A stretch of DNA of 32,291 bases. Origin: Bacteroidales bacterium. Lineage in GTDB: Bacteria > Bacteroidota > Bacteroidia > Bacteroidales > B18-G4. Every line of letters starts with the position of its first letter. The stretch's first letter is position 1. The translations under genes were made by a program, and so were the position numbers. The stretch lies in assembly GCA_030606625.1 (NCBI GenBank), contig JAUWGC010000007.1, positions 1-32,291 of the forward strand. The letters run 5' to 3'. Positions 18,942-27,975 of the stretch are shown here, piece after piece. The notes below the pieces were generated by a model. The model worked only from the letters and a program-made list of their open reading frames with translations. It was not told the origin of the DNA and made no database searches.

Positions 18942-19727
18942 TTATTCTTTATGGACGGCATAGATCATCTCTTCTGCCGTTATCTTATCATATGTTAGCA
19001 ATGCATATTTGGCAACCTTTTCGCTGTCCATATCCTTGATGAAATCATTCACTTCTACTTTGAAACCTGCTGAGTTTATCCGCTTGTCATAGTCCAGGCC
19101 ATATTCACGTACATGGTCTTTCTGGCCAAAGTGGATCTCACGCTCTTTTTCAGTTATAATGGATTTATCTTCGTAAGTTTTTTCTCTTTCAACATTGATC
19201 GGTGACTGTATAATGCCCCAGCCGCCCGGTTTCAGTACACGGAATAGTTCCGTCATTGCTTTTATGTCATCATCAACATGTTCCAGGGTGTGATTGCAAA
19301 ATACAACATCGAAAGTATCGTTACCAAAAGGGATTTCCTGTACGTCCATTTTTACCCTGGCAAGAGGGGATTCAAGATCAGCGGAAACATAGTCAAGGTT
19401 TTTCAGAGCTTTGAATCGTTTCAGGAAACAATACTCAGGTGCAATATGTAGAACTTTAAGGCGGGCTGAGAAGAAATTGGTCTTTTCCTTGAGAAATAAC
19501 CACATCAAACGATGACGTTCAAGGGATAAACAATTCGGACAAAGAGCATTATCCCTTGATTTAAAACGGCCATACGGTAAAAAATTTCTGTAATGTGCAC
19601 CACAAACAGGACATTCGACATTATTTCCTGTGTAGAATAATCCTATAAGCCTGGCAAAGAAATGACTGACCTTTTGTAAATATTTTCTTGGGATGAATCT
19701 GGTAACCAGGCTGATGATATGTTTCAT
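18942..19727 (-). CDS. Class I SAM-dependent methyltransferase with N-terminal Cys-rich segment
   Basis: CPVCGAHYRNFLPYG...CPNCLSLERHRLMWLFL; VLHIAPEYCF, FDVVFCNHTLEHVDDDIKAMTELFRVLKPGGWGIIQSP. Confidence 0.9.
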   Translation of the reverse strand: MKHIISLVTRFIPRKYLQKVSHFFARLIGLFYTGNNVECPVCGAHYRNFLPYGRFKSRDNALCPNCLSLERHRLMWLFLKEKTNFFSARLKVLHIAPEYCFLKRFKALKNLDYVSADLESPLARVKMDVQEIPFGNDTFDVVFCNHTLEHVDDDIKAMTELFRVLKPGGWGIIQSPINVEREKTYEDKSIITEKEREIHFGQKDHVREYGLDYDKRINSAGFKVEVNDFIKDMDSEKVAKYALLTYDKITAEEMIYAVHKE

Positions 19728-19772
19728 TTGATCTGATTATTATGGTGCAAAGTTATTCAATTATTCTTATTG

Positions 19773-19854
19773 GTGAGTCGTGAGTCATGAATCGTAAGTC
19801 GCAAATCTAAAATCAAATCGTAAGTCGTTCATCGTAAGTCGTAAGACGTAGATC
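19773..19854. repeat. Heptad array H: 11 heptads and one 5-mer of GT(A/G)AGTC-type words
   Basis: GTGAGTC GTGAGTC ATGAATC GTAAGTC GCAAATC TAAAATC AAATC GTAAGTC GTTCATC GTAAGTC GTAAGAC GTAGATC, contiguous. Confidence 0.9.
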
Positions 19855-19902
19855 AAAGGATCTTTGTTATTTGCATTGCGAAGCCCGCCGTCTTTTCTGC
19901 TT

Positions 19903-20025
19903 GTTCATTTCTTTTGCTTGTCCAAAAGAAACGAACCAAAGAAAAGGACAGCACGAATGAAGCCCTTTCTCCCCACGGTCAGACTTCCCACCGCACGGTC
20001 CCCGAAAGTGCCGCACCATTCGTGC
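19903..20025. repeat. Structured intergenic element: 14-bp stem (19903-19916/19923-19936, one mismatch) and 9-bp IR GCACGAATG/CATTCGTGC (19951-19959/20017-20025)
   Basis: GTTCATTTCTTTTG-cttgtc-CAAAAGAAACGAAC; both arm pairs checked by eye. Confidence 0.85.
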
Positions 20026-20056
20026 ACTCCCCCCACCGGCTAACTTTTAGTTTAAC

Positions 20057-20128
20057 AAGATAAAAGGCGCAAGACAAAAGTGTCTCAACCCGAATCTTTT
20101 GTCTTTTTACTTTTGTCTTTTGTCTTTT
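20057..20128. repeat. Heptad array E, inverted pair: AAGATAA AAGGCGC AAGACAA AAGTGTC (20057-20084) / ATCTTTT GTCTTTT TACTTTT GTCTTTT GTCTTTT (20094-20128)
   Basis: In-phase 7-mers; same words as arrays C/D about 15 kb away. Confidence 0.88.
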
Positions 20129-20224
20129 ATATTAACATTTAACACATCGTGATACAAATTGAAAAATAATTCTTCCGGATAATATGATTATATATATTTT
20201 TGTTAACAAATAAAGATTAATATT

Positions 20225-20749
20225 ATGGGATTTATTGAGATTGCTAAAAAAAGGTATTCCACGCGACAATTCCTTGATCAGCCGGTTGAAAAGGAAAAGA
20301 TTCTAAGTGTGCTGGAAGCTGGAAGGATCGCTCCTTCAGCAGCCAACAGGCAACCATGGATATTTATTGTTATTCAGGATAAGGAAAAACTGAATGGGAT
20401 TAATAAAACCTATCAAAAGGATTGGTTGAAAAAAGCCCCTGTGGTAATAGTTATTTGTGGAGATCATCACCAGTCATGGATCAGAAGTGACGGGAAAGAT
20501 CACTGTGATATTGATATAGCCATATCTGTGGATCATATGACTCTTGCAGCAGCGGATATTGGACTTGGAACTTGCTGGATTTGTGCATTTGATAAGAAAA
20601 AATGTGCTGAGATATTAAATCTCCCGGATCATATAGAACCAATTGTACTGTTGCCATTAGGATATCCGGCAGACAAACCGGACCTAGAAAGGCATGGCTC
20701 AAAAAGAAAAAGCCTTAGTAAAATAACCAAATGGGAGAGTTATTCATAG
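20225..20749 (+). CDS. Nitroreductase family protein
   Basis: FIEIAKKRYSTRQFLDQPVEKEKILSVLEAGRIAPSAANRQPWIFIVIQD, ADIGLGTCWICAFDKKKCAEILNLPDHIEPIVLLPLGYP. Confidence 0.92.
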   Translation: MGFIEIAKKRYSTRQFLDQPVEKEKILSVLEAGRIAPSAANRQPWIFIVIQDKEKLNGINKTYQKDWLKKAPVVIVICGDHHQSWIRSDGKDHCDIDIAISVDHMTLAAADIGLGTCWICAFDKKKCAEILNLPDHIEPIVLLPLGYPADKPDLERHGSKRKSLSKITKWESYS

Positions 20750-20765
20750 TAACTTATAAATTATT

Positions 20766-21338
20766 ATGCAAATTCAGGATAAAATAAAACAATCAATCGC
20801 CGTAAAGGAAAAAATCATTGGTGATACTGAATTATTGAACAGGATCCGGACTGTTGCTGAGGCCTGTATTCTTTCTTTTAAGAATGGAGGTAAAGTTCTT
20901 TTTTGCGGCAATGGAGGAAGTGCTGCCGATGCCCAACATCTGGCCGCTGAGCTTTCGGGTAAGTTTTATATAAACAGGGAACCGCTTGATGCTGAAGCTC
21001 TTCATGTTAATACGTCTTATCTGACAGCAGTTGCAAATGATTTTGGTTTTAATGAAGTCTTCTCCCGCCTGTTGAAGGCAAAAGGGAAAAAGGGAGATGT
21101 ACTGATCGCACTGTCAACATCCGGAAGTTCTCCTAATATAATCGATGCTATTGAGATCGCAAACAAGTTAGGCATGATCACAGTGGGCTTAACAGGCGAT
21201 TCAGGAGGTAAAATTAAAAAGTTGTGTAATTTCCTGATCAATGTTCCTTCTTCTGACATACCCAGGATTCAGGAATCACACATTATGATCGGGCATATCA
21301 TCTGTGAAATTATTGAAACCAATCTTTTTGCAAATTGA
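20766..21338 (+). CDS. gmhA: Phosphoheptose isomerase (SIS domain)
   Basis: GGKVLFCGNGGSAADAQHLAAELSGKF, LIALSTSGSSPNIIDAI, IPRIQESHIMIGHIICEIIE. Confidence 0.93.
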   Translation: MQIQDKIKQSIAVKEKIIGDTELLNRIRTVAEACILSFKNGGKVLFCGNGGSAADAQHLAAELSGKFYINREPLDAEALHVNTSYLTAVANDFGFNEVFSRLLKAKGKKGDVLIALSTSGSSPNIIDAIEIANKLGMITVGLTGDSGGKIKKLCNFLINVPSSDIPRIQESHIMIGHIICEIIETNLFAN

Positions 21339-22042
21339 TCAAAGAAGCAATAATATTAGCAGGAGGTTTTGGAACAAGGCTGAAAGGAGTAATAAAAGAT
21401 CTTCCAAAATCACTGGCACCTGTTATTGATCGTCCTTTCCTGGAATATCAGTTGAATTATCTGAATAATTGGGGAATCCAAAGAGTTATACTTGCGGTCG
21501 GATATAAGAATGAACTTATCCGGGAGTACTTTGGGAACATATACAAATCAATAAAACTGGACTATTCACTGGAAGATATACCTTTAGGCACGGGAGGGGC
21601 TTTGAAAAAAGCACTGAGCTTTGCAGGTACTGATAATGTACTTGTGATGAATGGAGATACTTATTTTGATGTTGATCTGCAATCTTTATATGATTTTCTA
21701 CATATCAAGGAATGCAGCCTGGGTGTGACTTTACGATATGTGGATGATGTCGGAAGATACGGCACTGTGGAAATTGATGAAAAAAACAGGATCACAGGTT
21801 TCACAGAGAAAGGTCAGAAGCAAGGCCCTGGTTATATCAACGGGGGTGTTTACTTGTTTGATAAAAGATTTTTTATAGGATTTAACCTTCCGCAAAAATT
21901 TTCATTGGAAAAAGAATTTTTGGAAAAGTATTGTCACAAGGAGAGAATATATGGCCTTTGTAGTAATGGTTACTTTCTGGATATTGGCATACCTGAAGAT
22001 TATAAAAAAGCTCAAAATGAATTTAAAGGATTTATCCGTTGA
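21335..22042 (+). CDS. hddC: D-glycero-alpha-D-manno-heptose 1-phosphate guanylyltransferase (nucleotidyltransferase)
   Basis: EAIILAGGFGTRLKGVIKDLPKSLAPVIDRPFLEYQL, VMNGDTYFDVDL; TTG start overlapping the gmhA stop (TTGA). Confidence 0.87.
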   Translation: MIKEAIILAGGFGTRLKGVIKDLPKSLAPVIDRPFLEYQLNYLNNWGIQRVILAVGYKNELIREYFGNIYKSIKLDYSLEDIPLGTGGALKKALSFAGTDNVLVMNGDTYFDVDLQSLYDFLHIKECSLGVTLRYVDDVGRYGTVEIDEKNRITGFTEKGQKQGPGYINGGVYLFDKRFFIGFNLPQKFSLEKEFLEKYCHKERIYGLCSNGYFLDIGIPEDYKKAQNEFKGFIR

Positions 22043-22580
22043 TAATGAATGGACACTATTCCTCGACAGGGATGGGGTTATAAATAAAAGGATCATAGAT
22101 GGCTATGTTACCTGCTGGGAAGAATTTGAATTTCTTCCCGGAGTTCTCCATGCATTGCAATTATTGTCAGGTCTTTTTGGCAGACTAATTATTGTTACAA
22201 ACCAACAAGGCATCGGAAAGGGTTTGATGACTAATAATGATTTAAAAAATATCCATAATAAGATGTTGAAGGAAATTGAAAGAAACGGAGGAAACATTAC
22301 CAGTATCTACTACAGTCCTTATCTTGATGCAGATAATCACGAAACCAGGAAACCAAATTCCGGAATGGCCATGCAGGCGAAGCATGAATTTCCTGAAATT
22401 AATTTTAATAAATCTGTTATGGTTGGTGATTCCATAGTGGATATGCAATTTGGTAAAAAATTAAATATGTATACTGTTTATTTAATGGATGAAACCGGTG
22501 ATTTTAATCATCAACTAATTGACTTTCAGTATAAAGACCTCCCTGATTTTACAGATCATATTATCAAAACCTTAACTTAA
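22017..22580 (+). CDS. gmhB: D-glycero-D-manno-heptose 1,7-bisphosphate phosphatase (HAD-IIIA)
   Basis: LFLDRDGVINKRI, IIVTNQQGIGKGLM, YYSPYLDADNHETRKPNSGMAMQA, VMVGDSIVDMQFGKKL. ATG at 22017 preferred; overlaps hddC. Confidence 0.9.
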   Translation: MNLKDLSVDNEWTLFLDRDGVINKRIIDGYVTCWEEFEFLPGVLHALQLLSGLFGRLIIVTNQQGIGKGLMTNNDLKNIHNKMLKEIERNGGNITSIYYSPYLDADNHETRKPNSGMAMQAKHEFPEINFNKSVMVGDSIVDMQFGKKLNMYTVYLMDETGDFNHQLIDFQYKDLPDFTDHIIKTLT

Positions 22581-22596
22581 TCCAAAACAACCTGAA

Positions 22597-24042
22597 GTGT
22601 CTCCGCAATTAATATTATTTAGTTTCATTGCATATACATTAATCCTTTTTATTGTCAGCTGGTTTACAGCAAGAAAATCATCCAATGAGGCATTTTTTAT
22701 AGGGAATCGCATCTCACCATGGTACGTTGTGGCTTATGGTATGATTGGAGCTTCCTTGTCGGGAGTGACCTTTATTTCTATCCCCGGAGATGTTGGTTCG
22801 ACACATTTTTCATACATGATCATCGTCTTTGGATATCTTGTGGGATATTTTGTGATTGCAAATGTTTTGCTTCCGCTTTATTATAAGCTAAATCTGACAT
22901 CGATATATTCATATCTTGAAGAAAGATTTGGTTTTTGGTCCTATAAAACCGGCGCATTCTATTTCCTCGTTTCAAGAGTGATTGGTGCATCATTCAGGAT
23001 GTTTTTGGTAGTGAATGTGTTACAGATATTTGTATTTGATAATTGGGGGATACCTTTTTGGGTGACAGTCACAAGCTTTATTATACTGATAATGCTTTAC
23101 ACTGTGAGGGGCGGGATAAAGACCATAGTATGGACTGACACCCTGCAAACTACTTTCATGCTTCTTTCGGTTGTTATCACCATATTTTTTATTTCATCAG
23201 ATTTGCAGCTATCAGTATCCGAACTGCTAAAGAACACATTTAAAACCGATTATACACAGTTATTTTATTCAGACTGGCAACATAAACATTTCTTTATTAA
23301 AGATTTTTTTGCAGGTATATTTATTGCTATTGTAATGACGGGTCTGGACCAGGATATGATGCAGAAGAACCTTAGCTGCAGGAACATCAGGGAAGCAAAA
23401 AAGAATATGTATTGGATGAGTTCCAGCCTGGTTCCGGTTAACTTCCTGTTCCTTATTCTGGGTGCTGTGCTGTACCTCTTTGCCAGCACAAAGAGCATAC
23501 CAGTGCCGGAATTAACAGATGATCTTTTTCCGATTATAGCCCTTAAGTATCTTGGGCCTACTGCCGGAATAGTGTTTATGATTGGTTTGATTGCAGCTGC
23601 CTATTCGAGTGCTGACAGTGCCCTGACTTCATTAACCACTTCATTCAGTATTGATATTCTGGGTTTGCAGAAGAAGGATCACATAGATGAACGCCGAAAG
23701 GTACATATCAGGTATCTGATCCATATAGGTGTTTCATTCACTGTATTACTGGTGATCATGATTTTCAGAGCTGTTAATGACCAATCTGTAATATCTAAGC
23801 TGTTCACCCTGGCCGGATATACCTACGGGCCTTTGTTGGGTATTTATGCTTTCGGCCTATTTACAAGGTGGAGAGTGAGAGATTCGTGGGTACCATTAAT
23901 TGCATTGTTGTCTCCGGCGATATGTTATTTAATAAGTATTTTCGATCAATCCTTATTGAATGGATATAATTTTGGATTTGAGCTGTTAATACTCAATGGC
24001 CTGATTACTTTTGCAGGGTTGTTAATAATTCATAGAAAGTAA
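22597..24042 (+). CDS. Sodium:solute symporter (SSS family), GTG start
   Basis: Multi-TM protein; FIGNRISPWYVVAYGMIGASLSGVTFISIPGDVGSTHFSY, TDTLQTTFML, GLDQDMMQKNLSCRN, AAYSSADSALTSLTTSF. Confidence 0.93.
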   Translation: MSPQLILFSFIAYTLILFIVSWFTARKSSNEAFFIGNRISPWYVVAYGMIGASLSGVTFISIPGDVGSTHFSYMIIVFGYLVGYFVIANVLLPLYYKLNLTSIYSYLEERFGFWSYKTGAFYFLVSRVIGASFRMFLVVNVLQIFVFDNWGIPFWVTVTSFIILIMLYTVRGGIKTIVWTDTLQTTFMLLSVVITIFFISSDLQLSVSELLKNTFKTDYTQLFYSDWQHKHFFIKDFFAGIFIAIVMTGLDQDMMQKNLSCRNIREAKKNMYWMSSSLVPVNFLFLILGAVLYLFASTKSIPVPELTDDLFPIIALKYLGPTAGIVFMIGLIAAAYSSADSALTSLTTSFSIDILGLQKKDHIDERRKVHIRYLIHIGVSFTVLLVIMIFRAVNDQSVISKLFTLAGYTYGPLLGIYAFGLFTRWRVRDSWVPLIALLSPAICYLISIFDQSLLNGYNFGFELLILNGLITFAGLLIIHRK

Positions 24043-24100
24043 TTCATTTAGAATTGAATATATTTATAGACGTTTATTAGTTTTGAACCTTATTTTAAGA

Positions 24101-24121
24101 AGTCGACAGTCGACAGTAGAC
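24101..24121. repeat. Heptad array I (3 units): AGTCGAC AGTCGAC AGTAGAC
   Basis: Direct reading, intergenic. Confidence 0.75.
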
Positions 24122-24154
24122 ATTTTAATTTAGAATAAAATCAAATAAATAATT

Positions 24155-26344
24155 ATGGGAAATATTCGATTTAAAGCCGTAGAAACAGCGATATCCATGA
24201 AACCGAAAATTGTAACACCTCCTTCCGGTAAAATATCAGATTATTTCGGTGAATTGACCTTCAATGAAGTGGCAATGAAGGAATATTTAACGGAAGAAGC
24301 TTTTAAAAAAGTCATGGATGCCATTAATAAAGGGGGGAAGATCGACAGGAATATCGCCGATCAGGTAGCGTCATCTTTGAAAGCATGGGCAATGAGCAAG
24401 GGGGCTACTCATTATACACACTGGTTCCATCCTTTAACAGGATCAACTGCAGAAAAACATGATGCTTTTCTCACACCTACCGATGGCGGAAAAGCTATTG
24501 AAAACTTCTACGGGAGTGAATTGATCCAGCAAGAACCTGATGCATCAAGTTTCCCAAGTGGTGGTATAAGAAATACCTTTGAAGCCAGAGGATATACGGC
24601 ATGGGACCCTACTTCACCTGCTTTTCTGCTAAATAATACTTTATGTATACCAACTATTTTTGTTTCTTATACAGGTGAGGCCCTGGACTATAAAACTCCT
24701 CTTTTGAAAGCTTTGAATTTCATTGATGAAGCCTCTGTAAATGTATGCCAGTATTTTGAGAAAGACGTTACCAGGGTTAATGCCACACTTGGCTGGGAAC
24801 AAGAATATTTTCTGGTGGACACATCATTATACTTTGCCAGGCCAGATCTTGTGCTTACAGGCAGAACAGTTTTTGGGCATGCATCCGCCAAAGACCAGCA
24901 ACTTTCTGATCATTACTTTGGCAGTATTGCTGAAAGGGTCATGGAATTCATGAAAGACTTTGAGATCGAAAGTCACAGGCTGGGCATTCCTCTTAAACTA
25001 AGGCATAACGAGGTAGCACCAAACCAGTTTGAATGTGCTCCTGTTTTTGAAGAAACAAACCTCTCGGTTGATCACAATCAGCTTTTGATGCACATTATGC
25101 AGAAAGTTGCAAAGAATCATAATCTTACCGTCTTATTTCATGAAAAGCCCTATGCCAAGGTTAATGGGTCAGGGAAACACAACAACTGGTCACTCATGAC
25201 CAATACAGGGATCAACCTGTTGTCACCGGGTAAAACTACAAAATCCAATCTTCGGTTTTTAACATTCCTGATCAATATTCTCAAGGCAGTTGATACGTAT
25301 GGTGATCTTCTGAGGGCGAGCACTGCCACAGCTGGTAATGACCTGCGACTGGGAGCAGGTGAAGCCCCACCGGCTATCATTTCTGTCTTTATAGGCTCAC
25401 ATTTGTCGAAAATATTAGATAACATTGAAAACAAACTAAAAACAGGAAAGATCAATGCTAACCTTAAAGCAGAACTGGATCTGAACATATCCAAAATCCC
25501 TGAGATATTACTTGATAATACCGATCGTAACAGAACCTCTCCGTTTGCATTTACAGGAGATAAATTTGAATTCAGAACAGTGGGGGCCTCTGATACATGT
25601 TCAAATGCAATGACCGTATTGAACCTTATTGTTGCTGATCAGCTGACTAAATTCAAGCAGGAAGTAGACAGCCTGATGGCTAAAAAAGTCAGGAAAGACG
25701 AAGCCATATTTACCATATTAAAAAAGTATATCACTGAGTCAAAAAAGATACGCTTTGAAGGAAACAGCTATAGCCAGGATTGGATAAAAGAGGCTGAAAA
25801 GCGAGGGTTATTCAATTTGCAATCCACACCGGAAGCACTTAAAGTGTTTTTGAGACAAGAAATCATTGATTTATACCAGAGGAATCATATTTTAACAAAA
25901 AGAGAATTAATTGCCAGATATGATATCAAGCTGGAAAATTATACTAAGAAACAACAAATTGAATCAAGGGTTATTGGTGATCTGGCTAAAAACCATATCA
26001 TTCCTAAAGCGATCCGGTATCAGAATCTGCTAATCGAAAATGTAACGGGTCTGAAAGAGGTGTTAGATGCAAAAAACTATAATAAGCTTTCAAAGAATGA
26101 GCTTCAGACCATTAAAGATATTTCCGAACATGTTTCTAAGATCAAGGTCAATGTTGATCTGATGATCGATAATAGGAAGAAGGCAAATAAGCTGGATACT
26201 TCTGAAAAAAAGGCACAGGTATACCATGATAAAGTGCTGCCATACTTTGACATCATAAGATATCATGTGGATAAGCTTGAATTGCTTGTTGATGATGAGC
26301 TCTGGACACTTCCGAAGTATAGGGAACTGCTGTTCATCAGATAA
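24155..26344 (+). CDS. glnN: Glutamine synthetase type III
   Basis: 729 aa; THYTHWFHPLTGSTAEKHDAF, GWEQEYFLVD, LRHNEVAPNQFECAPVFEETNLSVDHNQLLMHIMQKVA, GSGKHNNWSL, RTSPFAFTGDKFEFRTVGAS. Confidence 0.96.
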   Translation: MGNIRFKAVETAISMKPKIVTPPSGKISDYFGELTFNEVAMKEYLTEEAFKKVMDAINKGGKIDRNIADQVASSLKAWAMSKGATHYTHWFHPLTGSTAEKHDAFLTPTDGGKAIENFYGSELIQQEPDASSFPSGGIRNTFEARGYTAWDPTSPAFLLNNTLCIPTIFVSYTGEALDYKTPLLKALNFIDEASVNVCQYFEKDVTRVNATLGWEQEYFLVDTSLYFARPDLVLTGRTVFGHASAKDQQLSDHYFGSIAERVMEFMKDFEIESHRLGIPLKLRHNEVAPNQFECAPVFEETNLSVDHNQLLMHIMQKVAKNHNLTVLFHEKPYAKVNGSGKHNNWSLMTNTGINLLSPGKTTKSNLRFLTFLINILKAVDTYGDLLRASTATAGNDLRLGAGEAPPAIISVFIGSHLSKILDNIENKLKTGKINANLKAELDLNISKIPEILLDNTDRNRTSPFAFTGDKFEFRTVGASDTCSNAMTVLNLIVADQLTKFKQEVDSLMAKKVRKDEAIFTILKKYITESKKIRFEGNSYSQDWIKEAEKRGLFNLQSTPEALKVFLRQEIIDLYQRNHILTKRELIARYDIKLENYTKKQQIESRVIGDLAKNHIIPKAIRYQNLLIENVTGLKEVLDAKNYNKLSKNELQTIKDISEHVSKIKVNVDLMIDNRKKANKLDTSEKKAQVYHDKVLPYFDIIRYHVDKLELLVDDELWTLPKYRELLFIR

Positions 26345-26450
26345 ACTTTCTTGAATCAGCCTTAACTTGTACCAGGATATTAAAATCCTGTGCCGGTTAG
26401 TAACCCTGGCAGGTTTTTACAAGTAAAACACTGATGTAAGCACGAAATTC

Positions 26451-26474
26451 ATGGGTGCCATTTTGATCACCCAT
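26451..26474. other. Perfect 7-bp hairpin ATGGGTG/CACCCAT upstream of the DUF4831 gene
   Basis: 10-nt loop, 16 nt upstream of the ATG. Confidence 0.5.
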
Positions 26475-26490
26475 CGTAAGTAAATATAAA

Positions 26491-27681
26491 ATGTTACGTT
26501 TTTTCAACAGACTGGCCAAAATTATCTTAACCTTTTGGTTGCTGATTTTATTATTACCTGTTACCCATTCCCAGATCAATGTAAGGCATGTTGACAAGGG
26601 ATTTGAAATAGGGGAGGGGAATGGTGTTTTCTATGTTCTGCCCAGGACAGTGATTCAAATAGATTTGCTGGTTGATAAAACAATCAAAATAAAGGGGCCA
26701 TACCATGCTTATGCAAAAAAATATCTGGGTATTGATGATATTATAGAAAATGATGTTACGACTTATAAGATCAGGGAGATTACACTTTCATCAACTGCAG
26801 AACCTGATCCCGGCCAAATTTTTTATATCGGATACAATGAAAGACAAGCGAAAGATGCACAATCGATTCTCCTTTCGTTTACTGAAGACGGCCTTATTTT
26901 AGGAGCTGAACTGATCTCCGATAAAGTAAAGCATAGTACAGGATTCATTTTCCCCGAACAAGAACCGGATGTTGATAGTCTTGCCCGTTATTTCCGTTAT
27001 TTTGCAGAGAAGAACCTTATCAAAAAAATAGATACACTGGTCAGAAAAATAAATATTGATACGATAAGCATAAAGAAATTATCCTTCAGAACGAGTATAG
27101 TAGAAAAAACCCTGGAACAAAAAGCCAGGGAGGCTGTTATGAATATTGAATCCATCCGCGTTGACAGGTATAATATACTTACCGGGTATCAGGAGGTTTC
27201 ATACAGTAAGGAAGCTATTGAATATATGACCGAAGAATTGACAAAACTGGAAGATGAATACCTGGATCTTTTCTATGGTAAAATTCTATATCAAACATTA
27301 AGATACAGGTATACTTATACTCCTAAGCCAGGAGATGAGGACATTTGGATTCCAGTGCTGGATTTCTCAGAGCAAAAAGGTCCGCAAAATCCCGGGACAT
27401 CTGATGAATCATTATATATAAGATTTTCTAAGTCCGGAACTACAGGATTATTTAAAGATATTACAAAACAGAAAGATGAAGAGGCTGGAATTCCCGGAGG
27501 CTTTCATTACCGGTTACCCGAACAGGTAGATATCAGTGTGCTTTACAGAGGTACAAGATATAAAGGTCTGACAACGTATATTGCACAGTTCGGAAGTATA
27601 ATTGCCTTACCGCCCGGGATACAAAACATTAAATTTTATCCGCATACAGGTAGTTTGAAGAGTATACAGTTTGTGTATTAG
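26491..27681 (+). CDS. DUF4831 family protein (secreted)
   Basis: Signal peptide; GVFYVLPRTVIQIDLLVDKTIKIKGPYHAYAKKYLGIDDIIENDVTTYKIREITLSSTAEPDPGQIFYI. Confidence 0.8.
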   Translation: MLRFFNRLAKIILTFWLLILLLPVTHSQINVRHVDKGFEIGEGNGVFYVLPRTVIQIDLLVDKTIKIKGPYHAYAKKYLGIDDIIENDVTTYKIREITLSSTAEPDPGQIFYIGYNERQAKDAQSILLSFTEDGLILGAELISDKVKHSTGFIFPEQEPDVDSLARYFRYFAEKNLIKKIDTLVRKINIDTISIKKLSFRTSIVEKTLEQKAREAVMNIESIRVDRYNILTGYQEVSYSKEAIEYMTEELTKLEDEYLDLFYGKILYQTLRYRYTYTPKPGDEDIWIPVLDFSEQKGPQNPGTSDESLYIRFSKSGTTGLFKDITKQKDEEAGIPGGFHYRLPEQVDISVLYRGTRYKGLTTYIAQFGSIIALPPGIQNIKFYPHTGSLKSIQFVY

Positions 27682-27683
27682 CC

Positions 27684-27732
27684 AGTGATTAGTGATTAGT
27701 GATCAGTGATCAGTGAATAGGAAGAAGTGGGT
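27684..27732. repeat. Heptad array J (7 units): AGTGATT AGTGATT AGTGATC AGTGATC AGTGAAT AGGAAGA AGTGGGT
   Basis: 49 contiguous nt in 7-nt phase, starting 3 nt after the DUF4831 stop codon. Confidence 0.9.
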
Positions 27733-27953
27733 GAAAAGTTGAATGATCGATAATTGGGAGTACTCATCGAACTGTGTCAGTATTTTTAATTCGTTCCTCA
27801 AGGTAAACAAATAATTGGTTGATAATCATTGGCAAGCACCAGGGCAAGCCAAAACCCTATTTAATGATCTCTAATAAGTATAATGTGCAAGTTCCATTGC
27901 ATTAATCCGGCATGCAAGATACATGACAGGTATCAGCTAAACCTCACTTAGCA

Positions 27954-27974
27954 TTTCACTTTTCACTTTTCACT
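27954..27974. repeat. Heptad array K (3 exact units): TTTCACT x3
   Basis: Direct reading; ends 2 nt from the amrS stop codon. Confidence 0.9.
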
Positions 27975-27975
27975 A

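Noticed and set aside
24688-25494. ORFs overlapping glnN (24688..24891, 24741..24953, 25150..25494)
   Set aside because: Glutamine synthetase III is unambiguous here; the overlapping frames look spurious.
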